From DASPUH01 sp964518505 (GTDB taxonomy: Bacteria; Chloroflexota; Limnocylindria; Limnocylindrales; CSP1-4), in NCBI GenBank assembly GCA_964518505.1, contig CAZFGT010000005.1, positions 1-64,000 on the forward strand: a DNA stretch of 64,000 bases, given 5' to 3'. The notes beneath the pieces are model-generated. The model was not told the origin of the DNA. It saw only the letters and a list, made by a program, of their open reading frames with translations, and made no database searches. Position 1 is the stretch's first letter; each line of letters begins with the position of its first letter. This document shows, piece by piece, positions 1 to 8,409 of this stretch. The translations under genes and the position numbers were made by a program.

Positions 1-54
1 TTCATAGTTCATCGCCGGGCATCGTAGCATCGGCACCATGCAATCCCACCGACC

Positions 55-1239
55 ATGACCAGGCGACAACGCATCGGCATCCTGACCGGCGGCGGCGACG
101 TCCCCGGCCTCAACGCGGTCATCAAGAGCGTCACCTTCCGGGCCACGGACATGGGCCACGAGGTGGTCGGCCTGCGCCGCGGCTGGCAGGGTCTGACCCA
201 CGTCCGGCCCAACGGCCCGCGGGAGCACGACTACGCCATCCCGCTCGACCGGACCATCACGCGGGCCATCGACCGCACCGGCGGCACGATGCTCCACACG
301 TCGCGCACCAACCCGACGCGCATGCGGCGCGAGGCCCTGCCGCCCTGGCTCACGGGCGCGCAGCGCAAGGCGCTGGCCACCGGCCCCGAGACGTATGACC
401 TGACGCCGCTCGTGCTCGAGCACATCGCCCAGCTGGGCCTTGACTGCCTGGTGGCGATCGGCGGCGACGACACCCTGAGCTACGCCGCGCGGCTGCACGC
501 CGAGGGCGTGCCGCTGCTGGCCATCCCCAAGACGATGGACAACGACGTGCCCGGCACGGAGTACTGCATCGGCTTCTCCACCGCCGTGACGCGCGGCAAG
601 GAGCTCATCAACCGGCAGCGCACCACGCTGGGCTCGCACGAGCGGATCGGCGTGTTCCGCATCTTCGGCCGCGATGCCGGCTTCACCGCGCTGTACACGG
701 CCTTCGTGACCTCCGCCCGGTGCCTCATCCCCGAGGCGCCCTTCGACCTGGACCGCCTGTGCCAGATCCTGGTGGAGGACCGCAAGGGCAACCCCAGCGG
801 CTACGCCTTCGTCATCGCCGCGGAAGGGGCCACCTGGACCGGCGGCGCGCTGGAGGAGCTGGGGCCGGCCGACGCCTTCGGCCATCGGCACAAGGCCAGC
901 GTGGCCGAGGTGCTGGCGGCCGAGATCCGCGGCCGCACCGGCGTGGAGACGGTCGCCAGCGAGCTGACCTACGACCTCCGCAGCGGCGAGCCTGACTCGC
1001 TCGACCAGCTGGTCGCGATGACCTTCGCCAACACCGCCATGGACCTCCTGGCGGACGGCACGACCGGCCGCATGATGGCCGTCCGCGAGGGCCGCTACTC
1101 GACCGCTCCCCTGCCCGGCCCCGACGAGCACGCTCGACGCGTGAACGTCGAAGTCCAGTACAACGCCGAGCGTTTTCGGCCGCGATATGACGCGCTCATG
1201 GGCCGGCCCCTGTTGCTAGGTCTGCCGCTCGCCGGGTAG
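55..1239 (+). CDS. pfp: 6-phosphofructokinase, PPi-type active site
   Basis: Phosphorylates fructose 6-phosphate to fructose 1,6-bisphosphate in the cytoplasm. The 394-residue protein has the PFK nucleotide loop near the N-terminus (ILTGGGDVPGLN, residues 9-20), GGDDT at 136-140 and PKTMDND at 158-164. In this family Asp after GGD (D139) and Lys before T-x-DND (K159) mark pyrophosphate-dependent enzymes, whereas ATP-dependent ones carry Gly at both sites. PPi use is therefore inferred from residues; an ATP-dependent group III enzyme is the alternative. It stands alone on the plus strand and its last 44 bases overlap the convergent MFS gene. No clear ribosome site is visible; the start is the first ATG in a frame that aligns with the family N-terminus. 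A proton-pumping pyrophosphatase (hppA) at 42.8 kb also uses PPi. Confidence 0.88.
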   Translation: MTRRQRIGILTGGGDVPGLNAVIKSVTFRATDMGHEVVGLRRGWQGLTHVRPNGPREHDYAIPLDRTITRAIDRTGGTMLHTSRTNPTRMRREALPPWLTGAQRKALATGPETYDLTPLVLEHIAQLGLDCLVAIGGDDTLSYAARLHAEGVPLLAIPKTMDNDVPGTEYCIGFSTAVTRGKELINRQRTTLGSHERIGVFRIFGRDAGFTALYTAFVTSARCLIPEAPFDLDRLCQILVEDRKGNPSGYAFVIAAEGATWTGGALEELGPADAFGHRHKASVAEVLAAEIRGRTGVETVASELTYDLRSGEPDSLDQLVAMTFANTAMDLLADGTTGRMMAVREGRYSTAPLPGPDEHARRVNVEVQYNAERFRPRYDALMGRPLLLGLPLAG

Positions 1240-2569
1240 GACCCATCGGCGACGCGGCCAGGCGGTCCGTCCAGCGGGCCAGCCCCAGGAACGCCACCGC
1301 CACGAGACCGAGGAGGGCGGCGCAGCCGAGCCAAAGGCCCGTGGCCCGCCCCGTGTCGAGGATGTAGCCGGCGATCGGCGGCCCCAGCCCCGAGCCGAGG
1401 CCGGAGGCGGCAAGGGCCAGCCCCTGGAACACGCCGCGGCGGTGGGCCGGCGCCAGGTCCGACACGAACGCAGGCACGATGGGCATCAGGATCAGTTCGC
1501 CGAGCGTGACCAGCACGATCGTGGTCGCCAGGCCCGCCACCGCCACGACTGAGGACAGGAAGGCGACCAGGCCCAGCCCGGCCATGTACAGCACCAGCGA
1601 CAGGGCGATCAGACGGGGCTTGGAGCGGCCCTCGAACGCTCTCGAGACACGCATCTGGAAGACCACGATGAGCAGGCCGTTGAGGCCGAACAGCAGCCCC
1701 CACAGCGGGATCGGCAGGCCGAGGGCCCCGGCGGCGTAGATCGGCAGCGTCGTCACCCACAGGAAGGCGAGCGCCTGGGCGAGGCCTAGCAGGGGCAGGA
1801 AGGCGATGAAGACCCGCAGGCGGGCTGGATCGATCGCCTCGTCCGATTCACCCGCCTGGGCCGGCGGGCCGCCACCGTCGAACGACGCCACGACGGGCAT
1901 GCCGATCGACCCGCCCGTGACCGGGACCGCGGTCGTACCACTCCTCGCCGGCCGTGTCTCGGGCAGCCAGCGCCCGGCGATGACCACATACGCCCCGATG
2001 AGGAGCCCGCTGACGGCGAACAGCAGGGGGTAACCCAGGGTGGACAGGCCGGCCCCGATGACCGGCCCTGCGATCCAGCCGACGGCATTGGCCACGGCCA
2101 GCAGCCCGAAGACCCGCGGCCGGCGCTCCTCCTCGACCGTGTCGGCCACGGCTGCCCGCGCCGCCGGCACGAAGGCCGGGTCGATGCACCCCAGGAGGAG
2201 CATCACCACCCCGATCTGCCATGCCTGGGTGACGAAAGCCATGGAGGACACGAGCACGGCCGAGCAGGCGACCGAGCCGATGAGGACCGGGCGACGGCCG
2301 ATCCGGTCGGCCAGCCAGCCGCCCACGATGCCCGAGACGATCGAGCACAGTGAGTAGGCCGCGAGCACAAGCCCTGCCTCCGCGGCGCTCGCCCCGAGCG
2401 TCTGGACGAGGTAGATCGTCAGGAACGGGAAGAAGAGACTGAAGCCGAAGCTCGCGACGAGATCGCCCGTGGCGAGCACGAGGACCACGCGCGGGTACTC
2501 ACCCCTCAACGCCAGGAGGCCGCGAAATGGCCGCCGGCGGCCCAACGGCGCTCCGTTTCCCGCAGACAC
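1196..2569 (-). CDS. MFS family transporter (drug-efflux type)
   Basis: Inner-membrane secondary transporter of the major facilitator superfamily. At 457 residues, with about 12 hydrophobic segments in two halves separated by a charged loop (around residues 200-240), it has the usual length. The loop 2-3 signature GGWLADRIGRRPVL follows the first two helices and is diagnostic. Substrate cannot be read from sequence; homologues are mostly multidrug or metabolite exporters. The GTG start at 2569 has no good ribosome site, so a slightly downstream start is possible. The 3' end overlaps the phosphofructokinase gene by 44 bases in convergent orientation. It follows the PaiB-like gene on the same strand after 53 bases and may be co-transcribed with it. 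Confidence 0.85.
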   Translation of the reverse strand: MSAGNGAPLGRRRPFRGLLALRGEYPRVVLVLATGDLVASFGFSLFFPFLTIYLVQTLGASAAEAGLVLAAYSLCSIVSGIVGGWLADRIGRRPVLIGSVACSAVLVSSMAFVTQAWQIGVVMLLLGCIDPAFVPAARAAVADTVEEERRPRVFGLLAVANAVGWIAGPVIGAGLSTLGYPLLFAVSGLLIGAYVVIAGRWLPETRPARSGTTAVPVTGGSIGMPVVASFDGGGPPAQAGESDEAIDPARLRVFIAFLPLLGLAQALAFLWVTTLPIYAAGALGLPIPLWGLLFGLNGLLIVVFQMRVSRAFEGRSKPRLIALSLVLYMAGLGLVAFLSSVVAVAGLATTIVLVTLGELILMPIVPAFVSDLAPAHRRGVFQGLALAASGLGSGLGPPIAGYILDTGRATGLWLGCAALLGLVAVAFLGLARWTDRLAASPMGPTRRAADLATGAGP

Positions 2570-2622
2570 CCACTATGGTCCCACGCGGCGCCGCTCCCGG
2601 TGGGGCGACCCCTGGACGCCCG

Positions 2623-3333
2623 CTACCTCGCGGGTCGGCGGGACGGCCTGGGCGTGGGGTCGCTGGTGCGGGTGATGCTGGCCGGCACCTGAGCGGCACG
2701 CGCGTGCTGGTTGCGCATGGCGTCGGCCATGGCCGTCTCGTCGCGTGAATCCAGGCCGGCGATAGCCCCATCGACGTCTTCCGCTGACCGGTTCTGGCTG
2801 AGCTTGAACTTGCCCTCCAGGCGCGTGATGAACAGTTCGACCCCCACGATCGCCCGCAGCTGGCCGGCGATGTAGGCGGCCGGCGCGTCGTCGAAAGACC
2901 AGCGTTCGGGCCAGCCCGCCTCGTGGCGGTCCGTCAGGCGGCGGACCAGCGCCTCCACCCAGACCGGGTCGTCGTGGATCACCAGGCGGCCGTAGACGTG
3001 GGCGGTGACGTAGTTCCACGTCGGCACCACGCGGCCATGCTCGCGCGTCGTGGCGTACCAGGCGGGGCTGATGTACGCGTCGGGGCCGCGGACGATGACC
3101 AGCGCCTCCCCGAGGGCCGGCTCGCGCCACTGGTCGTTATTGCGCGCCACGTGGCCCAGCAGGACGCCGTGCTCGCCCGCATCCGGGCGGCTGCCGGGCG
3201 GGTCGTAGACGAAGGGCAGCATCGTGGCCAGCATGCCTCGCGCGGTGACGGTGATGAGGTCCGCCGCGCCGTGGCTGGCCAGCAGCTCCCGCACCTGGGC
3301 GTCGTCGGGCTTGAAGTGGGCCGGGATGTACAT
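2623..3333 (-). CDS. PaiB-like FMN-binding protein
   Basis: Belongs to the PaiB/FMN-binding negative transcriptional regulator family, with a split-barrel flavin-binding fold. The 236 residues start MYIPAHF, and the motif AYISPAWYATTREHGRVVPTWNY in the middle (quoted only as a locator, around residues 90-112; key residues P-T-W-N-Y) is typical of the family, as is the EGKFKLSQNRS segment near residue 180. B. subtilis PaiB affects sporulation and protease genes, but most members are uncharacterised and may be enzymes rather than repressors. The ATG shares its A with the stop codon of the upstream DUF1801 gene, so the two are translationally coupled. A Pro/Arg-rich tail of about 20 residues extends past the family's usual end. 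Confidence 0.82.
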   Translation of the reverse strand: MYIPAHFKPDDAQVRELLASHGAADLITVTARGMLATMLPFVYDPPGSRPDAGEHGVLLGHVARNNDQWREPALGEALVIVRGPDAYISPAWYATTREHGRVVPTWNYVTAHVYGRLVIHDDPVWVEALVRRLTDRHEAGWPERWSFDDAPAAYIAGQLRAIVGVELFITRLEGKFKLSQNRSAEDVDGAIAGLDSRDETAMADAMRNQHARAAQVPASITRTSDPTPRPSRRPAR

Positions 3334-3791
3334 CAGCGTCGGGCGTCGGCCGCGACTTCGCGGTCCAGGAGCCGGGCGAAACGCTCGGCCTGGGAGAGGC
3401 TCGAGACCACCGCCGCCTCGCGCGTGTACTCCGCGAAGAGGTCGGCATCGATGTCGTCGGGGACGTCCGCCGTGAGCCAGCGGGCCTGCTTGGTGATCCC
3501 GTTGCCGCTCAGCAGGCCGCGGTGGTCATCCAGCAGGATGCCCTTGGGGAAGCCGAGATGGACGTGTTCGGGCTCGGGCATGATCCAGGCGAAGAAGACG
3601 GTCCTGCTTCGCCCGACCGGCACGTCGTAGCCGATGATGCGCCAGCCGGTCCGCACCCGTTCGAGGGCCTCCGGGACGGCCTCGCGGACGATGCGGCGCA
3701 TCCGCTCGGCGAGCTCGGCCATGGGCGGTGGGTAGTCCCCCAGGAGCGCCTCCGGCGGGATCTGATCGATGACGCTGCCGGTCGGACTCAT
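3333..3791 (-). CDS. DUF1801-like protein
   Basis: A 152-residue soluble protein resembling the DUF1801/YdhG family: a helical N-terminus (PPMAELAERMRRIVREAVPE), then TGWRIIGYDV and a strand-rich part ending VHLGFPKGILL, which is the family pattern. Some homologues are linked to iron or stress; no enzymatic function is established. The start chosen is the ATG at 3791; upstream in-frame codons run into the intergenic space shared with the divergent sigma-factor gene. It is coupled to the PaiB-like gene by a one-base stop/start overlap, suggesting that the pair works together. Confidence 0.7.
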   Translation of the reverse strand: MSPTGSVIDQIPPEALLGDYPPPMAELAERMRRIVREAVPEALERVRTGWRIIGYDVPVGRSRTVFFAWIMPEPEHVHLGFPKGILLDDHRGLLSGNGITKQARWLTADVPDDIDADLFAEYTREAAVVSSLSQAERFARLLDREVAADARR

Positions 3792-3919
3792 CGGCGGAAG
3801 GTAGCACCCGCCGTGTCGCAGGGTGTCAGGCACCGCGATCTTCAAACCTTTTCGCCGACCCTCCACTCATAGTGGGTGACGCGTCCCATGGAGGACGCGC
3901 GAAAGCAGGGAGCGAGAGG

Positions 3920-4477
3920 GTGGACCGGACGCTCATCGAGGCGGCACGGTCCGGGGACGAAGAGGCGTTCGCCTCGATCGCCCGTGGCTCGGCTGACCGG
4001 CTCTTCGCTGTTGCGCATCGGATCCTGCGCGACGTCGGACGGGCCGAGGACGCCGTGCAGCAGACCCTCGTCACGGCCTGGCGGCAGCTTCCGGAGCTCC
4101 GCGAGATCGATCGCTTCGAGGCCTGGATCCATCGGATCCTGGTCCATGCCTGTTATGCGGAAGCGAAGCGGGCCCGACGCTGGTCCGCCAACGTCCGGTT
4201 GCTGTCGGTCGACGGGCTGACGACACCGGATACGACCCTGAACGTCGCCACACGCGACGCCCTCGACCGCGGGTTCCGGCGCCTGCCGCCAGAGCAGCGG
4301 GCCGTCTTCGTCCTTCACCACTACCTCGGTTGGCCGCTTGGCGAGATCGCCGAAACGCTCGACGTTCCCCTGGGGACGGTCAAATCGAGACTCCATTACG
4401 CGACGTCGAGCCTGCGCGCGGCGCTCGAGGCCGACGCCCGGACATCGACACCAGCCTCGCGGGAGCGGATGGCATGA
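3920..4477 (+). CDS. ECF-type RNA polymerase sigma factor
   Basis: Extracytoplasmic-function sigma-70 factor. Region 2 (about residues 8-75) contains the AHRILRDVGRAEDAVQQTLVTAW helix (locator; key residues R-AEDAVQ-T), and region 4 (about 120-170) contains LPPEQRAVFVLHHYLG and a helix-turn-helix ending VPLGTVKSRLHYA. The GTG at 3920 is preferred because AGGGAG lies about 7 bases upstream; a GTG at 3872 would add 16 unconserved residues. A small palindrome (CCACT-CAT-AGTGG, 3863-3875) lies upstream. The stop overlaps the start of the next gene (ATGA), a membrane protein with a cytoplasmic N-terminus that is its likely anti-sigma partner. Diverges from the DUF1801 gene. Confidence 0.88.
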   Translation: MDRTLIEAARSGDEEAFASIARGSADRLFAVAHRILRDVGRAEDAVQQTLVTAWRQLPELREIDRFEAWIHRILVHACYAEAKRARRWSANVRLLSVDGLTTPDTTLNVATRDALDRGFRRLPPEQRAVFVLHHYLGWPLGEIAETLDVPLGTVKSRLHYATSSLRAALEADARTSTPASRERMA

Positions 4478-5994
4478 CCACGAACGACTTCGATCGGACG
4501 GCACGGCTCTGGCTCGAGGACGGGCCCACGCAAATGTCCGATCGGGCGCTGACGGCCGCCCTCGACGAGATCCACGTCACCCCACAGCGCCGCGCCTGGT
4601 GGCCGGCGCGGAGGTTGCCCAAGATGAATACCCCTATCCGGTTCGCCACGGGGGCGGCCGCCCTGGCCGTCGTCGTGGTGGTCGCCCTCGCCATCGATGG
4701 CTTCAACCTCCTGCCAGGGAGCGGGATCGTCGGAGCATCGTCCTCGCCGCACCTTCCCACCGCCACGACGGCACCGGGATCGACCGCCACCCCGACAGGG
4801 GGCGTTGGCGTACTGACCGTTGGCGATACCGCCAGCCTGCTGGCGCCCGGCTTCTACGTCGCGGCGGACCCGTTCCTGGCGCGAGTCAGTTTCACGGTGC
4901 CGGCCGGTTGGGAAGGCAACATCGGGGGGCCGTACCTCGTAGCCCTGGATCAGCCCCAGGGTCCCGGCGCGGTTTCCTTCTCGATCCTCAACAAGGTGTA
5001 CGCCGATCCGTGCCACTCCGAAAAAGGCTTCCTGGACCCGCTGCCGGGATCGTCGGTCGACGATCTGGCGACGGCGTTGGCGCACCTGCCTGGACTCACC
5101 GTCACGACGCCCACCGCCGTGACGATGGCCGGCCTCCAGGGTGAGCAGCTCACCCTGACCGCCCCGACCAGCTCGACCGACTGCACAGGTGGCGTCTCCC
5201 GGGTCTGGGCGCTCCCCTTGGGGGCGACCAATGACCTGACGCCTGGCGAGGTGGAGAAGCTCTGGATCCTGGATGACGGCGGCCAGCGGCTCGTCATCGA
5301 CGCCCCACAGACACCAGGCGAGACCTCGGCGACCCTGGCCCAGGTCCAGGGCATCCTGGACTCCGTCGGGATCGGGGCAGGCGAAACAGGGGAATGGCCG
5401 GTCACCGTTCAGGGGGGCAGTGTCGTTGGCGATACCACCAGCACACTGGCGCCCGGCACCTACGTCGCGGCCGACCCCTTCCTGCTGCGCGTCACCTTCA
5501 CCGTGCCTGCCGGCTGGCGGGGAAAGATCGGGGGCCCGTATGCCGTGTTCCTGGGGCAGGCCGCGGGTCCTGGCGCGGTGACCTTGGCGATCTTCGACAA
5601 GGTCTACGCCGACCCATGTCACGCCGACAAGGGCTTCCTGGACCCGCTGCCCGGGTCGTCCGTGGACGATCTGGCGACGGCGTTGGCGCGCCTGCCGGGG
5701 CTCACCGCCACGACCCCGACCGGCGTCACGTTGGGTGGCTATCAGGGCAAGCAGCTCACCCTGACGGCGGCGGCCAGTGCCACTGGCTGCACGGGGGGCG
5801 TCGAGCAGGTCTGGGAGCTTCCCTTGGGTGCGACCAACACCCTCACACCGGGCGAGATCGACAAGGTGTGGATCCTCGACGTCGGCGGCCAGCGGCTGGT
5901 GATCGACGCTCCGCAGATGCCGGGCCAGGCCAAGGCGACCACCGCCGAGGTCCAGACGATCCTGGATTCGATCGGGCTCGCACAGCTCAACTAG
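4474..5994 (+). CDS. sigma-linked single-pass membrane protein with duplicated ectodomain
   Basis: A 506-residue protein with about 56 cytoplasmic residues, one transmembrane helix (about 57-77), a Ser/Thr/Pro linker, then two extracellular copies of one domain (about residues 112-305 and 314-505). The copies share GDT-S-LAPG-YVAADPF, FTVPAGW, DPC--KGFLDPLPGSSVDD and GGQRLVIDAPQ, and each keeps two conserved Cys (DPC and CTGGV). At DNA level the copies are offset by 606 bases (4819 versus 5425) and remain very similar, so the duplication is fairly recent. No recognised anti-sigma zinc motif is present in the N-terminus. The four-base overlap with the ECF sigma gene suggests an anti-sigma or sensor role; this is inference from context. 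Confidence 0.72.
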   Translation: MTTNDFDRTARLWLEDGPTQMSDRALTAALDEIHVTPQRRAWWPARRLPKMNTPIRFATGAAALAVVVVVALAIDGFNLLPGSGIVGASSSPHLPTATTAPGSTATPTGGVGVLTVGDTASLLAPGFYVAADPFLARVSFTVPAGWEGNIGGPYLVALDQPQGPGAVSFSILNKVYADPCHSEKGFLDPLPGSSVDDLATALAHLPGLTVTTPTAVTMAGLQGEQLTLTAPTSSTDCTGGVSRVWALPLGATNDLTPGEVEKLWILDDGGQRLVIDAPQTPGETSATLAQVQGILDSVGIGAGETGEWPVTVQGGSVVGDTTSTLAPGTYVAADPFLLRVTFTVPAGWRGKIGGPYAVFLGQAAGPGAVTLAIFDKVYADPCHADKGFLDPLPGSSVDDLATALARLPGLTATTPTGVTLGGYQGKQLTLTAAASATGCTGGVEQVWELPLGATNTLTPGEIDKVWILDVGGQRLVIDAPQMPGQAKATTAEVQTILDSIGLAQLN

Positions 5995-6054
5995 CCGCGA
6001 CCCCGAAACCCACTTGAAGTCGGGCGCCACGCATGCGCCCAGAAGGGGATCACC

Positions 6055-6519
6055 ATGACCTCGACCCACAAGCTCACCAGGCTGTCCCTGATCGCGGCCC
6101 TCCTGGTCGCTCTGTTCGCTGTCGCCCCGGCCGCCAGCGTGGCGGCGGAGGGACGACAGCTCACCGGGACGTTCTGCACGAACCCGCAAGCCCTCCCCAA
6201 GCCGGGTGCCTGCATGTCGCTGTCGTTCGGCGATGAGACGGTCACCGGGTACACCAACGCGCCGGATCGCGTCCTCACGATCAGGCCGGGGACCTACTGG
6301 CTGGCCGTGAACGACACCAGCACGGCCCACAACTTCTCGCTGCGGGCTCCGGACGGCACCGAGCAGGCCATCACGGGGGTCGTGGAGACGCCCGGATGGG
6401 TCACCGTCAAGGTGCACCTGGCGCACGGTACGTACGTGCTTTTCTGCGCCGCTGACGACCACGAACAGGACGGCATGTACGTCGACATCGAGGTCGGCGG
6501 CGTGGGCCAGGTGGAGTGA
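6055..6519 (+). CDS. secreted cupredoxin-like copper protein
   Basis: A 154-residue exported protein: signal peptide of about 31 residues (hydrophobic SLIAALLVALFAVAPAASVA), then a small beta-sandwich domain. The potential type 1 copper ligands are H92 (in TAHNF), C131, H136 and M141, spaced C-x4-H-x4-M as in plastocyanin-like proteins. It may carry electrons or bind copper at the cell surface. AAGGGG lies 6 bases before the ATG, and a GC hairpin (6022-6040, GGGCGC/GCGCCC) sits just upstream of that site. It follows the sigma/membrane-protein pair by 60 bases, so it could be a target or a third member of that operon. Confidence 0.75.
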   Translation: MTSTHKLTRLSLIAALLVALFAVAPAASVAAEGRQLTGTFCTNPQALPKPGACMSLSFGDETVTGYTNAPDRVLTIRPGTYWLAVNDTSTAHNFSLRAPDGTEQAITGVVETPGWVTVKVHLAHGTYVLFCAADDHEQDGMYVDIEVGGVGQVE

Positions 6520-6629
6520 AAGCCGCCTAGCCCATCAACGCAGACCAACTAGGTCATAGCAAGCGCGGATGTGTGACGGGGCCCCTCGGCACGCGACCAC
6601 CTCCAACGGACACCGATCCGGAGGATCGG

Positions 6630-7244
6630 CTACTCCCCGCAGTTGAGGGTGACGAACCGCGTTACGGGCGTCGTGTCGCCGGTTCGGACTGCGGCGATGA
6701 CGCCGTCGATCGCGGCGCGGAAGCTGTCGGTCGCGAACTCGCCGCGGTAGAACTCCCAGTCGGGCATGCCGAGGATCACGGCGCGCGCGGTCTGCGCCTG
6801 TCCGGACGCGCCTGAGCTGGACGCCGCGAGCCAGGAGCGATCCCACGCGCAGGAGGCGACGAACTGGACCCACGTTCGTCCGCCGCCGGCCGAGTAGCTG
6901 CCGCTCTGGTCGGACGCGGTGAGATAGGGCGGCCAGGTCGACCCAGCCGGGAGCGGGACAGTCTTCTCGGCGGCTTCGATCTCCGCCTGGAAGGCCGCGG
7001 CGGACGCAAGGCCGTTGGGTGACTCCGTCGAGCGTAGGGCAGCCGATACGGCGAAGACGGCCGGCGCAGCGATCAGCAACCCGGCGACGGCAAGCCCGAT
7101 CGACCGCGAGCGGATCTTGAAGGTCGACCGCTCACGCCGCGCGAGCCGAGCGTGGAGCCGGTCGTCGAGCGACGCCAGCTGCCGGGTGGTCATCGACACG
7201 GAAAGCGCAGCGCGCAGCGCGCCGTCAAGATCAGACGAGGTCAT
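6630..7244 (-). CDS. sigma-linked single-pass membrane protein
   Basis: A 204-residue protein with a basic cytoplasmic N-terminus (about 1-46), one membrane helix near 48-70 (IGLAVAGLLIAAPAVFAVSA) and an extracytoplasmic domain of about 130 residues with two Cys (in ASCAWD and LNCGE). I do not recognise the ectodomain family. It overlaps the 3' end of the upstream sigma-factor gene by 14 bases, the usual arrangement for a sigma factor and its membrane-bound anti-sigma factor, so that role is inferred. Sequence is unlike the duplicated membrane protein at 4474. Confidence 0.6.
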   Translation of the reverse strand: MTSSDLDGALRAALSVSMTTRQLASLDDRLHARLARRERSTFKIRSRSIGLAVAGLLIAAPAVFAVSAALRSTESPNGLASAAAFQAEIEAAEKTVPLPAGSTWPPYLTASDQSGSYSAGGGRTWVQFVASCAWDRSWLAASSSGASGQAQTARAVILGMPDWEFYRGEFATDSFRAAIDGVIAAVRTGDTTPVTRFVTLNCGE

Positions 7245-7824
7245 GGAGCGACTCCTTGAGGCGGATGAGACCGCGGTCGAGCAACTTCTGGGTCGCGCTC
7301 GCGCTCTTGCCGATGACCTGGGCGATCTCGCGGACCGTCAGGTCGCTCGTGTAGCGCAGGGCGATGGCATCGCGCTGGGGTCCTGGGAGCAAGGCAAGCG
7401 CCGCGCCCACTCGATCGGATCGTTCGGCGTCGAGCGTCTGCTCCTCGGGCGAGGGGGCCGTAGGCTCCGGGGCGGTGGAACGCCAACGGAACAGCGCAGC
7501 CGTTCGAGCGCGGCGGTCGGCGTCGATGGCCGCGTTTCGTGCAGTCCGCAGCAGCCAGCCGATGCCCGGCTCGCGCCCCGAGCGCAGCTCCACGAAGGCG
7601 CGCTCGAACGTCGTGGCGGCAAGGTCAAGGGCCCTGTCCTGATCGCGGCTGATCGCCCGCAGGTAGCGGAAGACCGCCTCGTGGTGAGCGACATAGAGCG
7701 CCTCGAACGCTGCGCTGCTCCTGGCGCATCCGGATCCGCGCTCAAGTTCGACTGCGGCTGCTTCGGTGCTCACGTCAAGAAGACGCGCGACCCCCGCGGT
7801 TTCGGACAAGCCAGTGGCAGTCAC
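7231..7824 (-). CDS. ECF-type RNA polymerase sigma factor
   Basis: A 197-residue sigma-70 family protein. Region 2 is visible around residues 40-100 (FEALYVAHHEAVFRYL, DLAATTFERAF) and region 4 around 140-190 (LALLPGPQRDAIALRYTSDL, then EIAQVIGKSASATQKLLDRG). The start is GTG at 7824 with only a weak ribosome site, so the first residues are uncertain. Its 3' end overlaps the membrane protein at 6630 by 14 bases. Together with the ECF gene at 3920 this makes two sigma/membrane-protein modules facing each other within 4 kb. Confidence 0.83.
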   Translation of the reverse strand: MTATGLSETAGVARLLDVSTEAAAVELERGSGCARSSAAFEALYVAHHEAVFRYLRAISRDQDRALDLAATTFERAFVELRSGREPGIGWLLRTARNAAIDADRRARTAALFRWRSTAPEPTAPSPEEQTLDAERSDRVGAALALLPGPQRDAIALRYTSDLTVREIAQVIGKSASATQKLLDRGLIRLKESLHDLV

Positions 7825-7920
7825 TGATGGACCCGAGCGCAGTATCCGCCACGACGCGTCAGCTCACGAGGCGGACCGAGCGATGGGCCCGCGGGCCCGG
7901 CAGCGGAGAGAGCTGAGGAT

Positions 7921-7996
7921 TGGCGCGCCCGGCGGGACTCGAACCCACGACCTTTAGGTCCGCAACCTAACGCTCTATCCACTGAGCTACGGGCGC
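7921..7996 (-). tRNA. tRNA-Arg(GCG)
   Basis: Reading the minus strand, a 76-base cloverleaf: acceptor GCGCCCG/CGGGCGC, D-arm GCTC...GAGC, anticodon stem TTAGG/CCTAA with loop TTGCGGA (anticodon GCG, codon CGC), T-arm GTGGG-TTCGAGT-CCCGC, discriminator G and an encoded CCA at 7921-7923. It lies 27 bases downstream of tRNA-Ser(GCT) and is probably made from the same transcript. Confidence 0.97.
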
Positions 7997-8022
7997 GCGC
8001 GGTGCGGAAGGGCTGAAGGGAG

Positions 8023-8115
<93 letters not shown>

Positions 8116-8190
8116 CTGGGCCCGAACGCGCCGGGATGATAGCACGCGACCCCCCTCCGACCGGTGCAGCCGAGCTCCCCGTCACTGGAT

Positions 8191-8338
8191 GAACACCCCA
8201 TGTTCGCAACGGGGACGATGGGCCGGATCGGGGTCCGTGTTGGGGCTGTCCGGGCCGCATGTTCCTCTTGTTGAACACGGGATGTTCGCGGTGGTGAGGG
8301 AGAGGCTGCCGCGTCCTCGTAGGCAACATCGGATGTTC
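8191..8338. repeat. cluster of GAACA-N5-TGTTC palindromes
   Basis: Three 15-base palindromic elements lie at 8191-8205 (GAACACCCCATGTTC), 8273-8287 (GAACACGGGATGTTC) and 8324-8338 (CAACATCGGATGTTC), with an inverted half-site ATGTTC at 8259-8264. They sit in the gene-free space (8116-8447) between the leftward tRNA pair and the rightward aro promoter. Spacings of 82 and 51 bases are irregular. They may be operator sites for a dimeric regulator or a dispersed genomic repeat; the GAAC...GTTC core resembles LexA-type boxes, but the spacing is wider than the usual four bases. Nothing else is visible in this stretch. Confidence 0.55.
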
Positions 8339-8409
8339 AACGGCGCCCTGGGGAACCCCGCGTCACGCCCTGGGACGGGAACTCCCACGCGGCACCCCAA
8401 CCCCGCCGA

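Noticed and set aside
4396..6462. 688-codon minus-strand frame opposite the sigma-linked membrane protein and cupredoxin
   Set aside because: Shadow frame: low-complexity His/Arg/Gly-rich translation, and the plus strand has coherent domains, signal sequences and coupled starts.
8191..8338. CRISPR-like array
   Set aside because: Only three 15-base palindromes with unequal spacers (82 and 51 bases) and no cas genes.
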